This document shows, one piece after another, positions 27,226-36,005 of a stretch of DNA of 64,000 nucleotides (position 1 is its first letter; each line of letters opens with the position of its first letter). A model generated the notes under the pieces. The model saw only the letters and a list, made by a program, of their open reading frames with translations. It was not told the origin of the DNA and ran no database searches. The stretch covers positions 1 to 64,000 of the forward strand of contig CANCEU010000003.1 of NCBI GenBank assembly GCA_947375185.1. The letters are read 5' to 3'. This stretch comes from Chitinophagaceae bacterium (GTDB taxonomy: Bacteria > Bacteroidota > Bacteroidia > Chitinophagales > Chitinophagaceae). The position numbers and the translations under genes were made by a program.

Positions 27226-27242
27226 TACAAATAATATAATCC

Positions 27243-28337
27243 ATGAGCGAAGTTTTAAATACCCCATTTACAAATAAACATGTTGCATTAGGTGCTAAAA
27301 TGGCTCCATTTGCAGGGTACAATATGCCTATTAGTTATACAGGCATTAATGATGAGCATGCAGCTGTTCGTAACAATGCGGGCGTTTTTGATGTTAGTCA
27401 TATGGGTGAGTTTATTTTGAAAGGGCCAGATGCATTGGATTTAATCCAACGTGTCACAAGCAATGACGCATCGGTGTTAGAAGATGGTAAAGCACAGTAT
27501 AGTTGCTTGCCAAATACAACAGGAGGTATTGTAGATGACTTATTGGTGTATTGTGTGGAGAAAAACAAAGTGTATATGTTAGTGGTGAATGCTTCTAATA
27601 TTGAAAAAGATTGGAATTGGATTAGTAGTTATAATACAAAGCAGGTTGAAATGCATAATATAAGTCCAAAGACAGCATTGCTTGCAGTGCAAGGTCCAAA
27701 TGCGACAAAAATTGTGCAAAGTATGACGGATATGGATGTGTTAAATATGCCGTATTATAGCTTTGCTAAAGGAAAATTATTAGATATTGATAACGTTTTA
27801 ATAAGTGCAACTGGTTACACAGGGGCAGGTGGTGTAGAAATTTATTTTGATGATGAAAATGATAATGCAAATAAAGTATGGGATGCATTATTTGCTGCCG
27901 GTGCTGCTTATGGTTTACAACCAATAGGATTGGGAGCTAGAGATACATTAAGATTAGAGATGGGCTTTTGTTTATATGGTAATGATATTGATGATACTAC
28001 AAGCCCTCTAGAAGCTGGATTAGGATGGATTACCAAATTCACTAAAGATTTTACAAATGGGGCTAATTTGAAAACACAAAAAGAGAATGGTGTTGCCAAA
28101 AAATTAGTAGGCTTTGAAATGATTGATCGCGGTATTCCTCGTCATTATTATTTAATTAAGGATGCTGCTGGAAACAATATTGGTACAGTGACTTCAGGTA
28201 CTCAAGCGCCAAGTTTAGGAAAAGCAATAGGAATGGGCTATGTAGCTACTGAACATGCAAAAGTAGGTACTGAAATTTTCATTGACATTCGAAATACACC
28301 CGTAAAGGCTAAAGTGGTTAAATTCCCATTTAAGTAG
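27243..28337 (+). CDS. gcvT: Aminomethyltransferase (glycine cleavage T protein)
   Basis: A 364-residue folate enzyme that takes the aminomethyl group from the lipoyl arm of GcvH and gives methylenetetrahydrofolate and ammonia. Motifs in order: [20 protein letters not shown] (residues 20-39), [37 protein letters not shown], the catalytic aspartate region in that segment, and the C-terminal [18 protein letters not shown] and [13 protein letters not shown] ending. Length is normal. It has its own promoter and terminator, so it is monocistronic and not linked to gcvH. Confidence 0.95.
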   Translation: MSEVLNTPFTNKHVALGAKMAPFAGYNMPISYTGINDEHAAVRNNAGVFDVSHMGEFILKGPDALDLIQRVTSNDASVLEDGKAQYSCLPNTTGGIVDDLLVYCVEKNKVYMLVVNASNIEKDWNWISSYNTKQVEMHNISPKTALLAVQGPNATKIVQSMTDMDVLNMPYYSFAKGKLLDIDNVLISATGYTGAGGVEIYFDDENDNANKVWDALFAAGAAYGLQPIGLGARDTLRLEMGFCLYGNDIDDTTSPLEAGLGWITKFTKDFTNGANLKTQKENGVAKKLVGFEMIDRGIPRHYYLIKDAAGNNIGTVTSGTQAPSLGKAIGMGYVATEHAKVGTEIFIDIRNTPVKAKVVKFPFK

Positions 28338-28374
28338 TGAAATTGTAATTTAGTTTTTTATTAAATAATATATT

Positions 28375-28397
28375 AAAGGAGCTTCGGCTCCTTTTTT
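28375..28397 (+). terminator. Terminator of gcvT
   Basis: Stem AAAGGAGC/GCTCCTTT (28375-28382 with 28387-28394) capped by a TTCG tetraloop and followed by T residues. Confidence 0.88.
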
Positions 28398-28466
28398 CGT
28401 AGTATTAATACTTGAATCTAGCATCAAGATGAGATGCAATTTTGTCTTTCATTAAAAAATAAAAAT

Positions 28467-28823
28467 ATGAAAGCGATTAAAAACAAAGTACAATTAGTTG
28501 GTCGACTGGGTGCTGATCCTGAAATGAAAGTATTCGGGGATGATAAAAAATTGGCCAATCTTCGTTTGGCAGTCAATGATCGTTATAAAAATGTAAAGGG
28601 GGATTGGATGGATGAAACGCAGTGGTTTAGTTTAATTGCTTGGTCTAAATTGGCGATTTATGTTGAGAAACATTTGGCAAAAGGGGCTGAGGTTGCAATT
28701 GAAGGACGATTGGTAAACAAATCTTTTACTGATAAAGCAGGTGTTAAAAGAACTAGTACCGAAGTGGTATTAAGCGAAATTCTAATTTTATCCAAACAAA
28801 AGGAATTGCCTTTGAAAAATTAA
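28467..28823 (+). CDS. Single-stranded DNA-binding protein (short form)
   Basis: A 118-residue OB-fold protein. It follows the SSB pattern: KNKVQLVGRLGADPEMKVF, LANLRLAVNDRYKN, TQWFSLIAWSKLAIYVEKHLAKGAEVAIEGRLVNKSFTD. It stops soon after the core at KQKELPLKN, with no linker and no acidic DDDxPF-type tail that recruits repair proteins. It is therefore probably an accessory SSB rather than the main replication one, though short SSBs are common in this phylum. The start is the ATG at 28467; eleven extra codons upstream do not fit the family. Confidence 0.85.
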   Translation: MKAIKNKVQLVGRLGADPEMKVFGDDKKLANLRLAVNDRYKNVKGDWMDETQWFSLIAWSKLAIYVEKHLAKGAEVAIEGRLVNKSFTDKAGVKRTSTEVVLSEILILSKQKELPLKN

Positions 28824-28840
28824 TGGGTTTAGTATCTTTG
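28811..28840 (+). promoter_or_regulatory. Promoter of comB-like gene
   Basis: TTTG at 28811-28814, an 18-base spacer and TATCTTTG at 28833-28840. It overlaps the 3' end of the SSB gene. Only four bases separate it from the ATG at 28845, so the mRNA may be leaderless. Confidence 0.55.
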
Positions 28841-28844
28841 CGAT

Positions 28845-29582
28845 ATGAGTAAAGATAATTTAGTGAAGCCGAGCTTGCATACCGTACTAACCCCACAGTT
28901 ATTAGATCTATATGAAATAAAAGATAGTATTGTTGTCATTATTGATGTTTTTAGAGCGACATCAACTATGGCAACAGCACTTCATAATGGTGCCACTAAA
29001 ATTATTCCTGTGGATAGCCCAGAGGCATGTATCGAAATGGGTAAGGCTACTGGTGGAATCACAGCAGGGGAAAGAGATGGCAAAATTATACCAGGCTTGT
29101 CTTATGGTAATTCGCCATCTGAATATCCTCGTTCATTTATAGAAAATAAAACACTTGTAATTACCACAACAAATGGAACAAAGCTTTTGCATATGGCATT
29201 GCGAAAAGGGGCTAAAGAAGTTATAACTGGATCCTTCCCGAATTTGACAAATGTGGTGGAGTATTTGAAAAAACAAAATGCACCAGTCATATTGGGATGT
29301 TCAGGTTGGAAGAATCGTTTTAATATCGAAGATACTTTGTTTGCTGGTGCTGTTATTGAAGCGGTAAAAGAACATTTCACCATTCATTGTGATAGTAGTT
29401 TTATGGCGAACCAGCTATACATTCAACAAAAAGATAATTTGCCAACATATATACAAACTTTAACGCATTGGCATCGTTTAGCAGCGTATGGATTAGAATC
29501 TGACATGATTTATTGTGTTACAAAAGACATTGCGCCTAGTTTGCCCATATTTAAGGATGGTGCACTGATAAATGGGCTATAA
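28845..29582 (+). CDS. comB: 2-phosphosulfolactate phosphatase
   Basis: A 245-residue Mg-dependent phosphatase of the ComB family, which removes phosphate from 2-phosphosulfolactate to give sulfolactate. Typical segments: VVIIDVFRATSTMATALHNGA (residues 30-50), GGITAGERDGKIIPGLSYGNSP, TLVITTTNGTKLL, and the C-terminal CSGWKNRFNIEDTLFAGAVIE. In archaea this belongs to coenzyme M synthesis. Here the product could feed sulfopyruvate and cysteate for sulfonolipids, which many Chitinophagaceae make; that link is inference. No comA or comC is in the window. Confidence 0.87.
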   Translation: MSKDNLVKPSLHTVLTPQLLDLYEIKDSIVVIIDVFRATSTMATALHNGATKIIPVDSPEACIEMGKATGGITAGERDGKIIPGLSYGNSPSEYPRSFIENKTLVITTTNGTKLLHMALRKGAKEVITGSFPNLTNVVEYLKKQNAPVILGCSGWKNRFNIEDTLFAGAVIEAVKEHFTIHCDSSFMANQLYIQQKDNLPTYIQTLTHWHRLAAYGLESDMIYCVTKDIAPSLPIFKDGALINGL

Positions 29583-29610
29583 GAATGTCGAAAAATAGCC
29601 TGTAATTTCG

Positions 29611-29618
29611 TACATTTG
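29611..29618 (+). promoter_or_regulatory. -7 element for SNF2 helicase gene
   Basis: TACATTTG (TAnnTTTG), 38 bases before the ATG at 29657. The predicted start of transcription (about 29624) falls at the base of the hairpin at 29625-29641. Confidence 0.45.
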
Positions 29619-29624
29619 CAAATT

Positions 29625-29641
29625 GCCCTTTTCAAAGGGGC
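29625..29641 (+). promoter_or_regulatory. 5'-end hairpin of SNF2 mRNA
   Basis: GCCCTTT pairs with AAAGGGGC (one G-T pair) around a 3-base loop at the predicted 5' end of the transcript. It has no T-run after it, so it is not a terminator for comB; it could protect the mRNA end. This is weak evidence. Confidence 0.3.
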
Positions 29642-29656
29642 GATATTGTATAATTT

Positions 29657-32600
29657 ATGGCATTACCCTACTTAGTAAAACACATTTATAGCTTCGGAAC
29701 CGAAGAGGTAATTAGACGTGGGAAAAAAATATTCGCACTGAAAAATATCGAATTAGTAAAGTTTGATCCATTATTAGGCAGCATTCACTGCCGTGTTAAA
29801 GATGATGGTTATAGCACGTATTATAAAGTAACTATTGAAAATTTTAAAAGTCCTTCCACACTTTCATTAAGGTGCGGTTGTCCCTATAACTTATCAGAAG
29901 TTTGTAGACACAAAGCAGCTGCTTTGTTTTTTGTACAAGACTTATTAGATAAGAATTTATTGGATTATAAACAAACTTCTTATCTAACGACACATACTCA
30001 GCTACGCACAAAGAATTTGGATTTAAAAATGATTCGAATGCTATGTTCAAAAAGTACTTTTGAGCGCGCCGAAACAATTTTAAAATCGAATAGACCTCAT
30101 ATTACGGAGAGTGCCAATGAAAAAGTAGTTGCTGAAGTGGAGGAAAATAGTAAAACATTTCACATTATTATTCAAAAAAATGAGGAAAGATTCTTTGATA
30201 CTTCATGTGATTGTTTATCCGAAACCGAGTATCCGCTTTGTATTCATAAGACCATTTTATTACTGCAGTTGTTTCAATTAAAAGGGGCTGATTATTTTGA
30301 AACAATTAGAAATTGGGACAGAGAGAAGAACAAATTATTAGCACTCTACGGCTACACTTTAGATGATTATATCGAAGACAAGTTTGAGTTTACTTATCAG
30401 GATGGGAAGCCTTATTTGAAAGTACTAGATGATAGAATTCAAAAAGTGAATGCGGCGCCTGCTGTTACCATTCGAAAAATTCCAAAATCTAATGATTGGG
30501 ATATCGAGGAGGAACATGGCACAAGCAATACAGTTGCTAAAACGGTTGAAAGATTCGGATTAGTTATTCTACAAGCAGAAAATGAATACCCTCATTTATT
30601 ATTTAATGTAATAAAAGGAGAGGTAAATGAAGAAGGTAATGCATTTGTGAGCAAGGTTGAAAAAATTGACCTGCCAAAATTTTTAATCCCATTGGATATC
30701 AGCGATGAGGATAAGAATTTGATTCAAATGGTACGTAAATTACAAACTAGCGAGCTTATAAAATACCTTGATAAAAATTCACCGTTCATGGGAATTTGGG
30801 ATACTATTTTAGGCGGCGATGAGGAAGGTTTGCCAAATGAAACTAGGGAATTGATTCAGGAATATATTCATCCAAAATTGGAAAAATTATGGAGAGACAT
30901 TTCAGAACATCCTTTCCATTTTCACTTACCTGCTAAAAAAACATTTACTACTTCGAACTTACAGAAAGCTGAATTAATATTTAATCCAATTCAACCTAGT
31001 TTTAAAGTTGAAAAAAAAGCAGATAAGTACATTATTCATGCGCAAGTTATTTTACCAAATGGTACCATTTCAATTGCAGACAATCATGCGAAATCACATT
31101 ATATTTTCCAACACGAGCATCAATTTTATACTTGGAAAAATAGAGAAGATTTAAAATGGGTGGAACAATTTATGCCAACAGGGATCAATGAAGTTGATTT
31201 AAAAGATTGGCCAATGTATTTACAGTCTGTTTTATTGCCATTGTCTAAATCATATCAAGTTGAATTAGGTAATGTAAAACAAGAAAAATTAAAAGGGATC
31301 AAGCCTGAACTGCAAATCATTCTAAAAGAAGATAGAGATTATTTATTATTTGAGCCTATCTATACCTATAAGGACATTACAGTTACTTCGGAGGAAGGCC
31401 CTTCGGTGATACAACAGCAGGGTGATAAAATAGTTATACTAGAAAGAGATTTAGCCGAAGAGCGTACTTTAATGAATGTGATTGAACAATTGCATTCAGG
31501 CTTTGTGCGTTTTGAAAAAGGAAATGTATTGGCATTAAAAGGCGCTGAAGTTTTAAAAAATAATTGGTTCTTTTTATTCATCGATTTACTTAAGGAAAAA
31601 CAAATTCCATTATTTGGATCAGAGAATTTAAAGCAATTTAAATTTAATACTGCCAAGCCGTCTACTAAAATGTACATAAGTAGCAATACTGATTGGTTTG
31701 ATGCTAAAGTGGAAATCTCTTTCGGAGAACAAAAAGTGTCTGTTCAGGATATTAAAAATATGCTTGCAAATAAGCAACAATTTGTTCCTTTAAAAGATGG
31801 AAGTTTGGGTGTTTTGCCTGAAAAATGGTTGAATAAATATTCCTTGTTATTTAAAGTTGGAGAGGGTAGTCAGCAAAATTTAAAATTAAGCAAATATCAC
31901 TTTTCTATTTTAGATGAATTGTATGAGCAAAGAGATGAGGAGGAATTAATTTTTCAACTCGAAGGCAAATACGAAAAAATTAGAGAAAAATACTCAATCT
32001 CAGATGTGCCGCCACCTGAACATTTAACCCCCATACTTAGGCCTTATCAGGTAAGTGGATTTCAATGGTTGAACTATTTACATGATGTTCAATGGGGAGG
32101 TATATTAGCAGATGATATGGGATTGGGTAAAACCATTCAAACGCTTTCTTTTCTTCAACATTTAAAGGAAAAAAACGGCACCCTAGTCGCACTAGTAGTA
32201 TGTCCAACCACCCTTTTGTTTAACTGGCAAAATGAATTAAAAAAGTTTACTCCAAGTTTAACATTCCGCATTCATCATGGAGGTACGAGGACAAAAAATC
32301 AATTATTTAAAGAGCCAATCGAAGTAATTATTACTACTTATGGAACTTTAAGAAGTGATATAAAAATGTTCTCAGAAGTTAAATTTGACTATGTCATTTT
32401 GGACGAAAGTCAAGCGATCAAAAATCCAACTAGTAAAGTAACTAAGGCAGCTTGTTTATTACAGGCCACCAATAAATTATGTTTGAGTGGTACACCGTTA
32501 CAGAATAATACTTTCGATATTTATGCTCAAATGAATTTCTTAAATCCGGGCATGCTTGGAACAGTTGAATATTTTAAGCATAATTTTTCCATGCCAATTG

Positions 32601-33421
32601 ATAAGTTTGATGAAAAAGAGCAAAAAGAGCATTTAAGAAAATTTGTATTCCCTTTTATTTTACGCCGTACAAAAGAACAAGTTGCAAAAGACTTGCCAGA
32701 AAAACAAGAAATGGTTTTGTATTGTGAAATGGGAACTGCACAACGAAAAATATATGAGGCTTACCGAAATGATTATAGAGATAAGTTAATTGGAATGGTT
32801 GAAGAAAAAGGAATTCAAAAATCACAATTATCTATTTTGCAAGGCTTAATGAAGTTGCGTCAAATTTGTGATAGCCCTGCAATTATAAAAGATGAAAACT
32901 ATCCTAATGAATCGGTTAAGTTAGCAGAATTAACGCGTGAAATAGCTGAAAACATTGGTGATCATAAAGCATTGGTATTTTCTCAATTTCTTGGAATGTT
33001 AGGATTAATTAAAGAGGAATTAACTAAGTTGGGAATTGATTACGAATATTTTGACGGAGGAAGTACAATTCAAGAAAGAGAAAAAGCAATTGAACGTTTT
33101 CAAAATGATTCAAAATGTAGAGTGTTCTTAATTTCATTAAAAGCGGGTGGTGTGGGTTTGAACTTAACAGCAGCTGATTATGTATATATAGTGGATCCTT
33201 GGTGGAATCCAGCCGTTGAACAACAAGCAATAGATAGAACACATCGTATTGGTCAAACTAAAAATATTTTTGCGTATCGTATGATTTGTAATGATACTGT
33301 AGAAGATAAGATATTAAAACTTCAGGATAGAAAAAGATCTTTGGCCAAGGAATTAATTTCCGATGAAGATGGATTTGTGAAGTCCTTGACCAAAGATGAT
33401 ATCGCTTATCTATTTAGTTAG
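29657..33421 (+). CDS. SNF2 family helicase with SWIM zinc finger
   Basis: A 1254-residue DNA-dependent ATPase. A SWIM zinc finger is near the N-terminus (Cys73, Cys75, Cys83, His85; CGCPYNLSEVCRHK). A long middle region of about 650 residues is family-specific. The SNF2 core follows: RPYQVSGFQWLNYL, Walker A DDMGLGKTIQ near residue 820, motif II as DESQ near 915, SGTPLQNN, and the helicase C lobe with LISLKAGGVGLNLTAADYVY and DRTHRIGQ. Such Bacteroidota proteins are presumed to remodel protein-DNA complexes in transcription or repair; no partner is evident here. It is monocistronic. Confidence 0.93.
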   Translation: MALPYLVKHIYSFGTEEVIRRGKKIFALKNIELVKFDPLLGSIHCRVKDDGYSTYYKVTIENFKSPSTLSLRCGCPYNLSEVCRHKAAALFFVQDLLDKNLLDYKQTSYLTTHTQLRTKNLDLKMIRMLCSKSTFERAETILKSNRPHITESANEKVVAEVEENSKTFHIIIQKNEERFFDTSCDCLSETEYPLCIHKTILLLQLFQLKGADYFETIRNWDREKNKLLALYGYTLDDYIEDKFEFTYQDGKPYLKVLDDRIQKVNAAPAVTIRKIPKSNDWDIEEEHGTSNTVAKTVERFGLVILQAENEYPHLLFNVIKGEVNEEGNAFVSKVEKIDLPKFLIPLDISDEDKNLIQMVRKLQTSELIKYLDKNSPFMGIWDTILGGDEEGLPNETRELIQEYIHPKLEKLWRDISEHPFHFHLPAKKTFTTSNLQKAELIFNPIQPSFKVEKKADKYIIHAQVILPNGTISIADNHAKSHYIFQHEHQFYTWKNREDLKWVEQFMPTGINEVDLKDWPMYLQSVLLPLSKSYQVELGNVKQEKLKGIKPELQIILKEDRDYLLFEPIYTYKDITVTSEEGPSVIQQQGDKIVILERDLAEERTLMNVIEQLHSGFVRFEKGNVLALKGAEVLKNNWFFLFIDLLKEKQIPLFGSENLKQFKFNTAKPSTKMYISSNTDWFDAKVEISFGEQKVSVQDIKNMLANKQQFVPLKDGSLGVLPEKWLNKYSLLFKVGEGSQQNLKLSKYHFSILDELYEQRDEEELIFQLEGKYEKIREKYSISDVPPPEHLTPILRPYQVSGFQWLNYLHDVQWGGILADDMGLGKTIQTLSFLQHLKEKNGTLVALVVCPTTLLFNWQNELKKFTPSLTFRIHHGGTRTKNQLFKEPIEVIITTYGTLRSDIKMFSEVKFDYVILDESQAIKNPTSKVTKAACLLQATNKLCLSGTPLQNNTFDIYAQMNFLNPGMLGTVEYFKHNFSMPIDKFDEKEQKEHLRKFVFPFILRRTKEQVAKDLPEKQEMVLYCEMGTAQRKIYEAYRNDYRDKLIGMVEEKGIQKSQLSILQGLMKLRQICDSPAIIKDENYPNESVKLAELTREIAENIGDHKALVFSQFLGMLGLIKEELTKLGIDYEYFDGGSTIQEREKAIERFQNDSKCRVFLISLKAGGVGLNLTAADYVYIVDPWWNPAVEQQAIDRTHRIGQTKNIFAYRMICNDTVEDKILKLQDRKRSLAKELISDEDGFVKSLTKDDIAYLFS

Positions 33422-33459
33422 TAGCTATTATTGGTGCGCCCTAAATAATATTTCCGTTA

Positions 33460-33783
33460 TTATTTTAGTTCCGCCGAACCTAAACCAGCTTTAGGATTTT
33501 TTAAAAATTCATTCTTGCATTCGCTCGAGCAGAATCCAAGTACATGTCCATCGTAGTGAGCGGTATCGCTGATGCCTGCAGTTACTGGCATGCCACAAGT
33601 TGGATCTTTTTTATTGTCTACCAAACTCGTCGCAAATGTTATAGTTGTTGATGTGTCAGCGGACATAGAGGTAGCTGTGTCCTTTTTTACTTCACTTTGT
33701 TCAGTCTGCTGAACTCCACATGCTGTAAATATGCTTGCTCCCACTAATAAGCTCAATCCAATTATTTTTTTCATAAGGTTCAT
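33460..33783 (-). CDS. YHS-domain lipoprotein
   Basis: A predicted lipoprotein of 107 residues. The signal peptide ends in a lipobox (GASIFTAC), followed by a Ser/Thr-rich linker and a YHS domain: KDPTCGMPVTAGISDTAHYDGHVLGFCSSECKNEFLKNP. The Cys of CGM and the CSSEC pair are the metal-binding residues of this family, which binds heavy metals such as copper. It is probably held at the periplasmic or outer face. The frame opens six codons further upstream, inside the promoter; starts at 33783 or 33774 both fit. Confidence 0.82.
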   Translation of the reverse strand: MNLMKKIIGLSLLVGASIFTACGVQQTEQSEVKKDTATSMSADTSTTITFATSLVDNKKDPTCGMPVTAGISDTAHYDGHVLGFCSSECKNEFLKNPKAGLGSAELK

Positions 33784-33798
33784 TTTGTTCTCTATATC

Positions 33799-33806
33799 CA
33801 AAATTA
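33799..33806 (-). promoter_or_regulatory. -7 element for the YHS lipoprotein
   Basis: The minus strand reads TAATTTTG (TAnnTTTG), 16 bases before the ATG at 33783. Positions 33807-33960 show no gene or repeat. Confidence 0.48.
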
Positions 33807-33962
33807 CGAAGCCTTAAGGGCAAAATAAAAACTAACAACTATTATTTTAGGACCTTTTATTGTCTTTTATGCCTTTCAAGTTCAAATTATAGCTACGATT
33901 GGGTCATATTTGTTTAATTATTTTATACTTTTACTACCTAATTCCTATCAAAGGATAATATT

Positions 33963-34082
33963 ATGAAACAAGGACAATTAAATACTATACCAGTTAGTGC
34001 AAATTTTGCACCGGTCCTTGTATTGAACAGCCCCATCAGGTTGCCGCTTGCGGTATCATTTTCACCCCGACGTGGATTCTGA
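33963..34082 (+). CDS. Possible arginine leader peptide
   Basis: A 39-codon frame with an ATG start and a TGA stop, upstream of the arginine operon. It reads MKQGQLNTIPVSANF..., and ends SFSPRRGF. It has three Arg codons (AGG, CGA, CGT), two of them adjacent four codons before the stop. The stop falls inside the 5' arm of a hairpin at 34079-34114. That layout fits a ribosome-sensing attenuator, in which slow decoding of Arg codons changes the RNA fold. It could instead be chance coding inside a structured RNA. There is no homology support that I can state. Confidence 0.35.
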   Translation: MKQGQLNTIPVSANFAPVLVLNSPIRLPLAVSFSPRRGF

Positions 34083-34114
34083 TAGGACGAGCAGTTGGCA
34101 ATTGCCCCTATCAG
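33969..34114 (+). promoter_or_regulatory. Structured leader RNA of the arginine operon
   Basis: About 215 bases of untranslated leader lie between the predicted promoter area and the first arginine gene. Several helices are visible: CAAGGAC (33969-33975) with GTCCTTG (34014-34020), enclosing GTGCAA/TTGCAC (33997-34011); TGCCG/CGGTA around CTTG near 34041-34054; and CTGATAGG (34079-34086) with CCTATCAG (34107-34114). The segment CCCATCAG at 34032-34039 can also pair, with one mismatch, with CTGATAGG, giving two exclusive folds. It is visibly richer in G and C than its surroundings. No U-run follows the last hairpin, so control may be translational or of a type not recognised here. Confidence 0.55.
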
Positions 34115-34178
34115 TGGAAAAAACCCCGAAATTTTCTAGAAACGCCAGAAGTGTCATTTCCTTAAATTTTTAAGATCA

Positions 34179-34787
34179 TTGGAACAGCAAATTATAGTAC
34201 GTGTAGCCCATAGTGGCGATGTTCATTATGCAACAACCATCACTGATGAGATGGCTTCCTCTGCAAAAGCGCGTGGAACAGGGATTGCGAAGCGTAGTCC
34301 TGAATATGTTGCTAAAAAAATTGAAGAAGGTAAATCAGTTATTGCGCATACTCAAGATGGAACTTGGGTAGGCTTTTGTTATATCGAAGCTTGGCAGCAT
34401 GGTCAATTTGTTGCCAATAGTGGATTAATTGTTTCTCCAGCATTCAGAAAAAGTGGGATGGCTAAAAAGATAAAGCAAACTATTTTTCAATTGTCTCGAG
34501 AAAAGTATCCCAATGCAAAATTGTTTGGTTTAACAACTGGCTTGGCTGTTATGAAAATTAATAGTGAATTAGGTTATGAGCCAGTAACTTATAGTGAATT
34601 AACAGATGATGAAGAATTCTGGGCAGGTTGTAAGAGTTGTGTCAATTACGAAATATTAATGAGTAAGGATCGCAAAAATTGTATGTGTACTGCAATGTTA
34701 CTTGAGCCAAAAGCGTCAGTAGAGACTCCGCAAGAAATTTCAAGTGGATTAAAAAGCAAATTATTAAACTGGTTTAGAAAAAAATAA
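34179..34787 (+). CDS. GNAT N-acyltransferase, probable N-acylglutamate synthase of arginine synthesis
   Basis: A 202-residue GNAT enzyme, first in the arginine operon, where the step glutamate to N-acetyl- or N-succinyl-glutamate is needed. The acyl-CoA site is SGLIVSPAFRKSGMAKKIKQ (about residues 87-106). The start RVAHSGDVHYATTITDEMASSAKARGTGIAKRSPEY is typical of this Bacteroidota group. The C-terminus is Cys-rich (CKSCVNYEILMSKDRKNCMCTA), as in its relatives. No ATG is in frame before a stop, so the likely start is the TTG at 34179, a weak codon that may be a further control point. Confidence 0.82.
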   Translation: MEQQIIVRVAHSGDVHYATTITDEMASSAKARGTGIAKRSPEYVAKKIEEGKSVIAHTQDGTWVGFCYIEAWQHGQFVANSGLIVSPAFRKSGMAKKIKQTIFQLSREKYPNAKLFGLTTGLAVMKINSELGYEPVTYSELTDDEEFWAGCKSCVNYEILMSKDRKNCMCTAMLLEPKASVETPQEISSGLKSKLLNWFRKK

Positions 34788-34792
34788 AGAAT

Positions 34793-35992
34793 ATGGAAAA
34801 GGTCGTACTTGGATTTAGTGGAGGGTTAGATACTACATTTTGTGTAAAATATTTGACTCAAGATAAGGGCTTAGAAGTACATAGTGTAATTGTGAACACG
34901 GGTGGATTTACTGAAGAAGAGTTGAAAAAAGTAGAAACACATGCTTATGCATTGGGAGTAAAAACACATACCACTGTAAATGCAGTAAAAGGATATTACG
35001 AGAGCATCATTAAATACTTGGTGTATGGCAATGTTTTAAAAAACAATACCTATCCATTAAGTGTTAGTGCGGAACGTTTAAGTCAGGCATTACATATAGC
35101 AGAGCATGTGAAAAAAGTGGGTGCTAAATTGGTAGCGCATGGAAGTACAGGTGCGGGCAATGATCAGGTGCGATTTGATATGATTTTTCAAATCATGATT
35201 CCTGGGATTGAAATATTAACTCCAATCAGAGATTTACAATTAAGCAGAGAAGCGGAAATTGAATACTTGAAAGGAAAGGGCGTGGAGATGAACTTTGAAA
35301 AAGCAGCTTATTCTATCAATAAAGGATTGTGGGGAACGAGTGTGGGTGGTAAAGAAACATTGAACTCGAAAGGCATGTTACCCGAAAGTGCATGGCCTAC
35401 GCAAATGACAAAGGAAGGAGCAACTGAAGAAATGGTGATTCGTTTTGAAAAAGGAGAAATCACGAAAGTAAATGGTCAATCCTTTACACATCCAACTGAA
35501 GCCATTCAATATATTCAATCTATTGCAGGCGCTTATGGGATTGGTAGAGACATACATGTTGGGGATACCATCATTGGTATCAAAGGTCGTGTAGGATTTG
35601 AAGCTGCTGCCCCCATGGTCATTTTAAAAGCACATCATGCATTAGAAAAACATGTATTGACTAAATGGCAATTATCATGGAAAGATCAATTAGCATCGTT
35701 CTATGGTAACTGGTTGCATGAGGGACAAATTTTAGATCCAGTGATGCGTGATATTGAAGCATACTTAACTAATTCTCAAGAACAAGTTAGTGGAAATGTA
35801 TTTGTTCAATTGAATCCGTATCGCTTTCAAATTATTGGTATTGAATCAGAAAATGATTTGATGAGTGCTAAGTTTGGAAAGTATGGCGAAATGAATACTG
35901 GATTTACTGGTGCTGATGTAAGAGGATTTACCAAAATTTTTGGCAATCAAACAGGAATTTTCCACAACGTGAAAGAATCTAATAAAAAATAA
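34793..35992 (+). CDS. argG: Argininosuccinate synthase
   Basis: A 399-residue enzyme that joins citrulline and aspartate using ATP. The PP-loop is VVLGFSGGLDTTFCVKYL at the N-terminus; GSTGAGNDQVRFD (about residue 119) and the NKGLWGTSVGG segment bind substrates. Length is normal. It starts 5 bases after the GNAT gene, in tight operon order. Confidence 0.95.
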   Translation: MEKVVLGFSGGLDTTFCVKYLTQDKGLEVHSVIVNTGGFTEEELKKVETHAYALGVKTHTTVNAVKGYYESIIKYLVYGNVLKNNTYPLSVSAERLSQALHIAEHVKKVGAKLVAHGSTGAGNDQVRFDMIFQIMIPGIEILTPIRDLQLSREAEIEYLKGKGVEMNFEKAAYSINKGLWGTSVGGKETLNSKGMLPESAWPTQMTKEGATEEMVIRFEKGEITKVNGQSFTHPTEAIQYIQSIAGAYGIGRDIHVGDTIIGIKGRVGFEAAAPMVILKAHHALEKHVLTKWQLSWKDQLASFYGNWLHEGQILDPVMRDIEAYLTNSQEQVSGNVFVQLNPYRFQIIGIESENDLMSAKFGKYGEMNTGFTGADVRGFTKIFGNQTGIFHNVKESNKK

Positions 35993-36005
35993 AATTAAGC
36001 ATCTG

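Noticed and set aside
34079..34114. Hairpin read as a Rho-independent terminator
   Set aside because: The stem is good but no T-run follows it on either strand; A's and C's follow instead.
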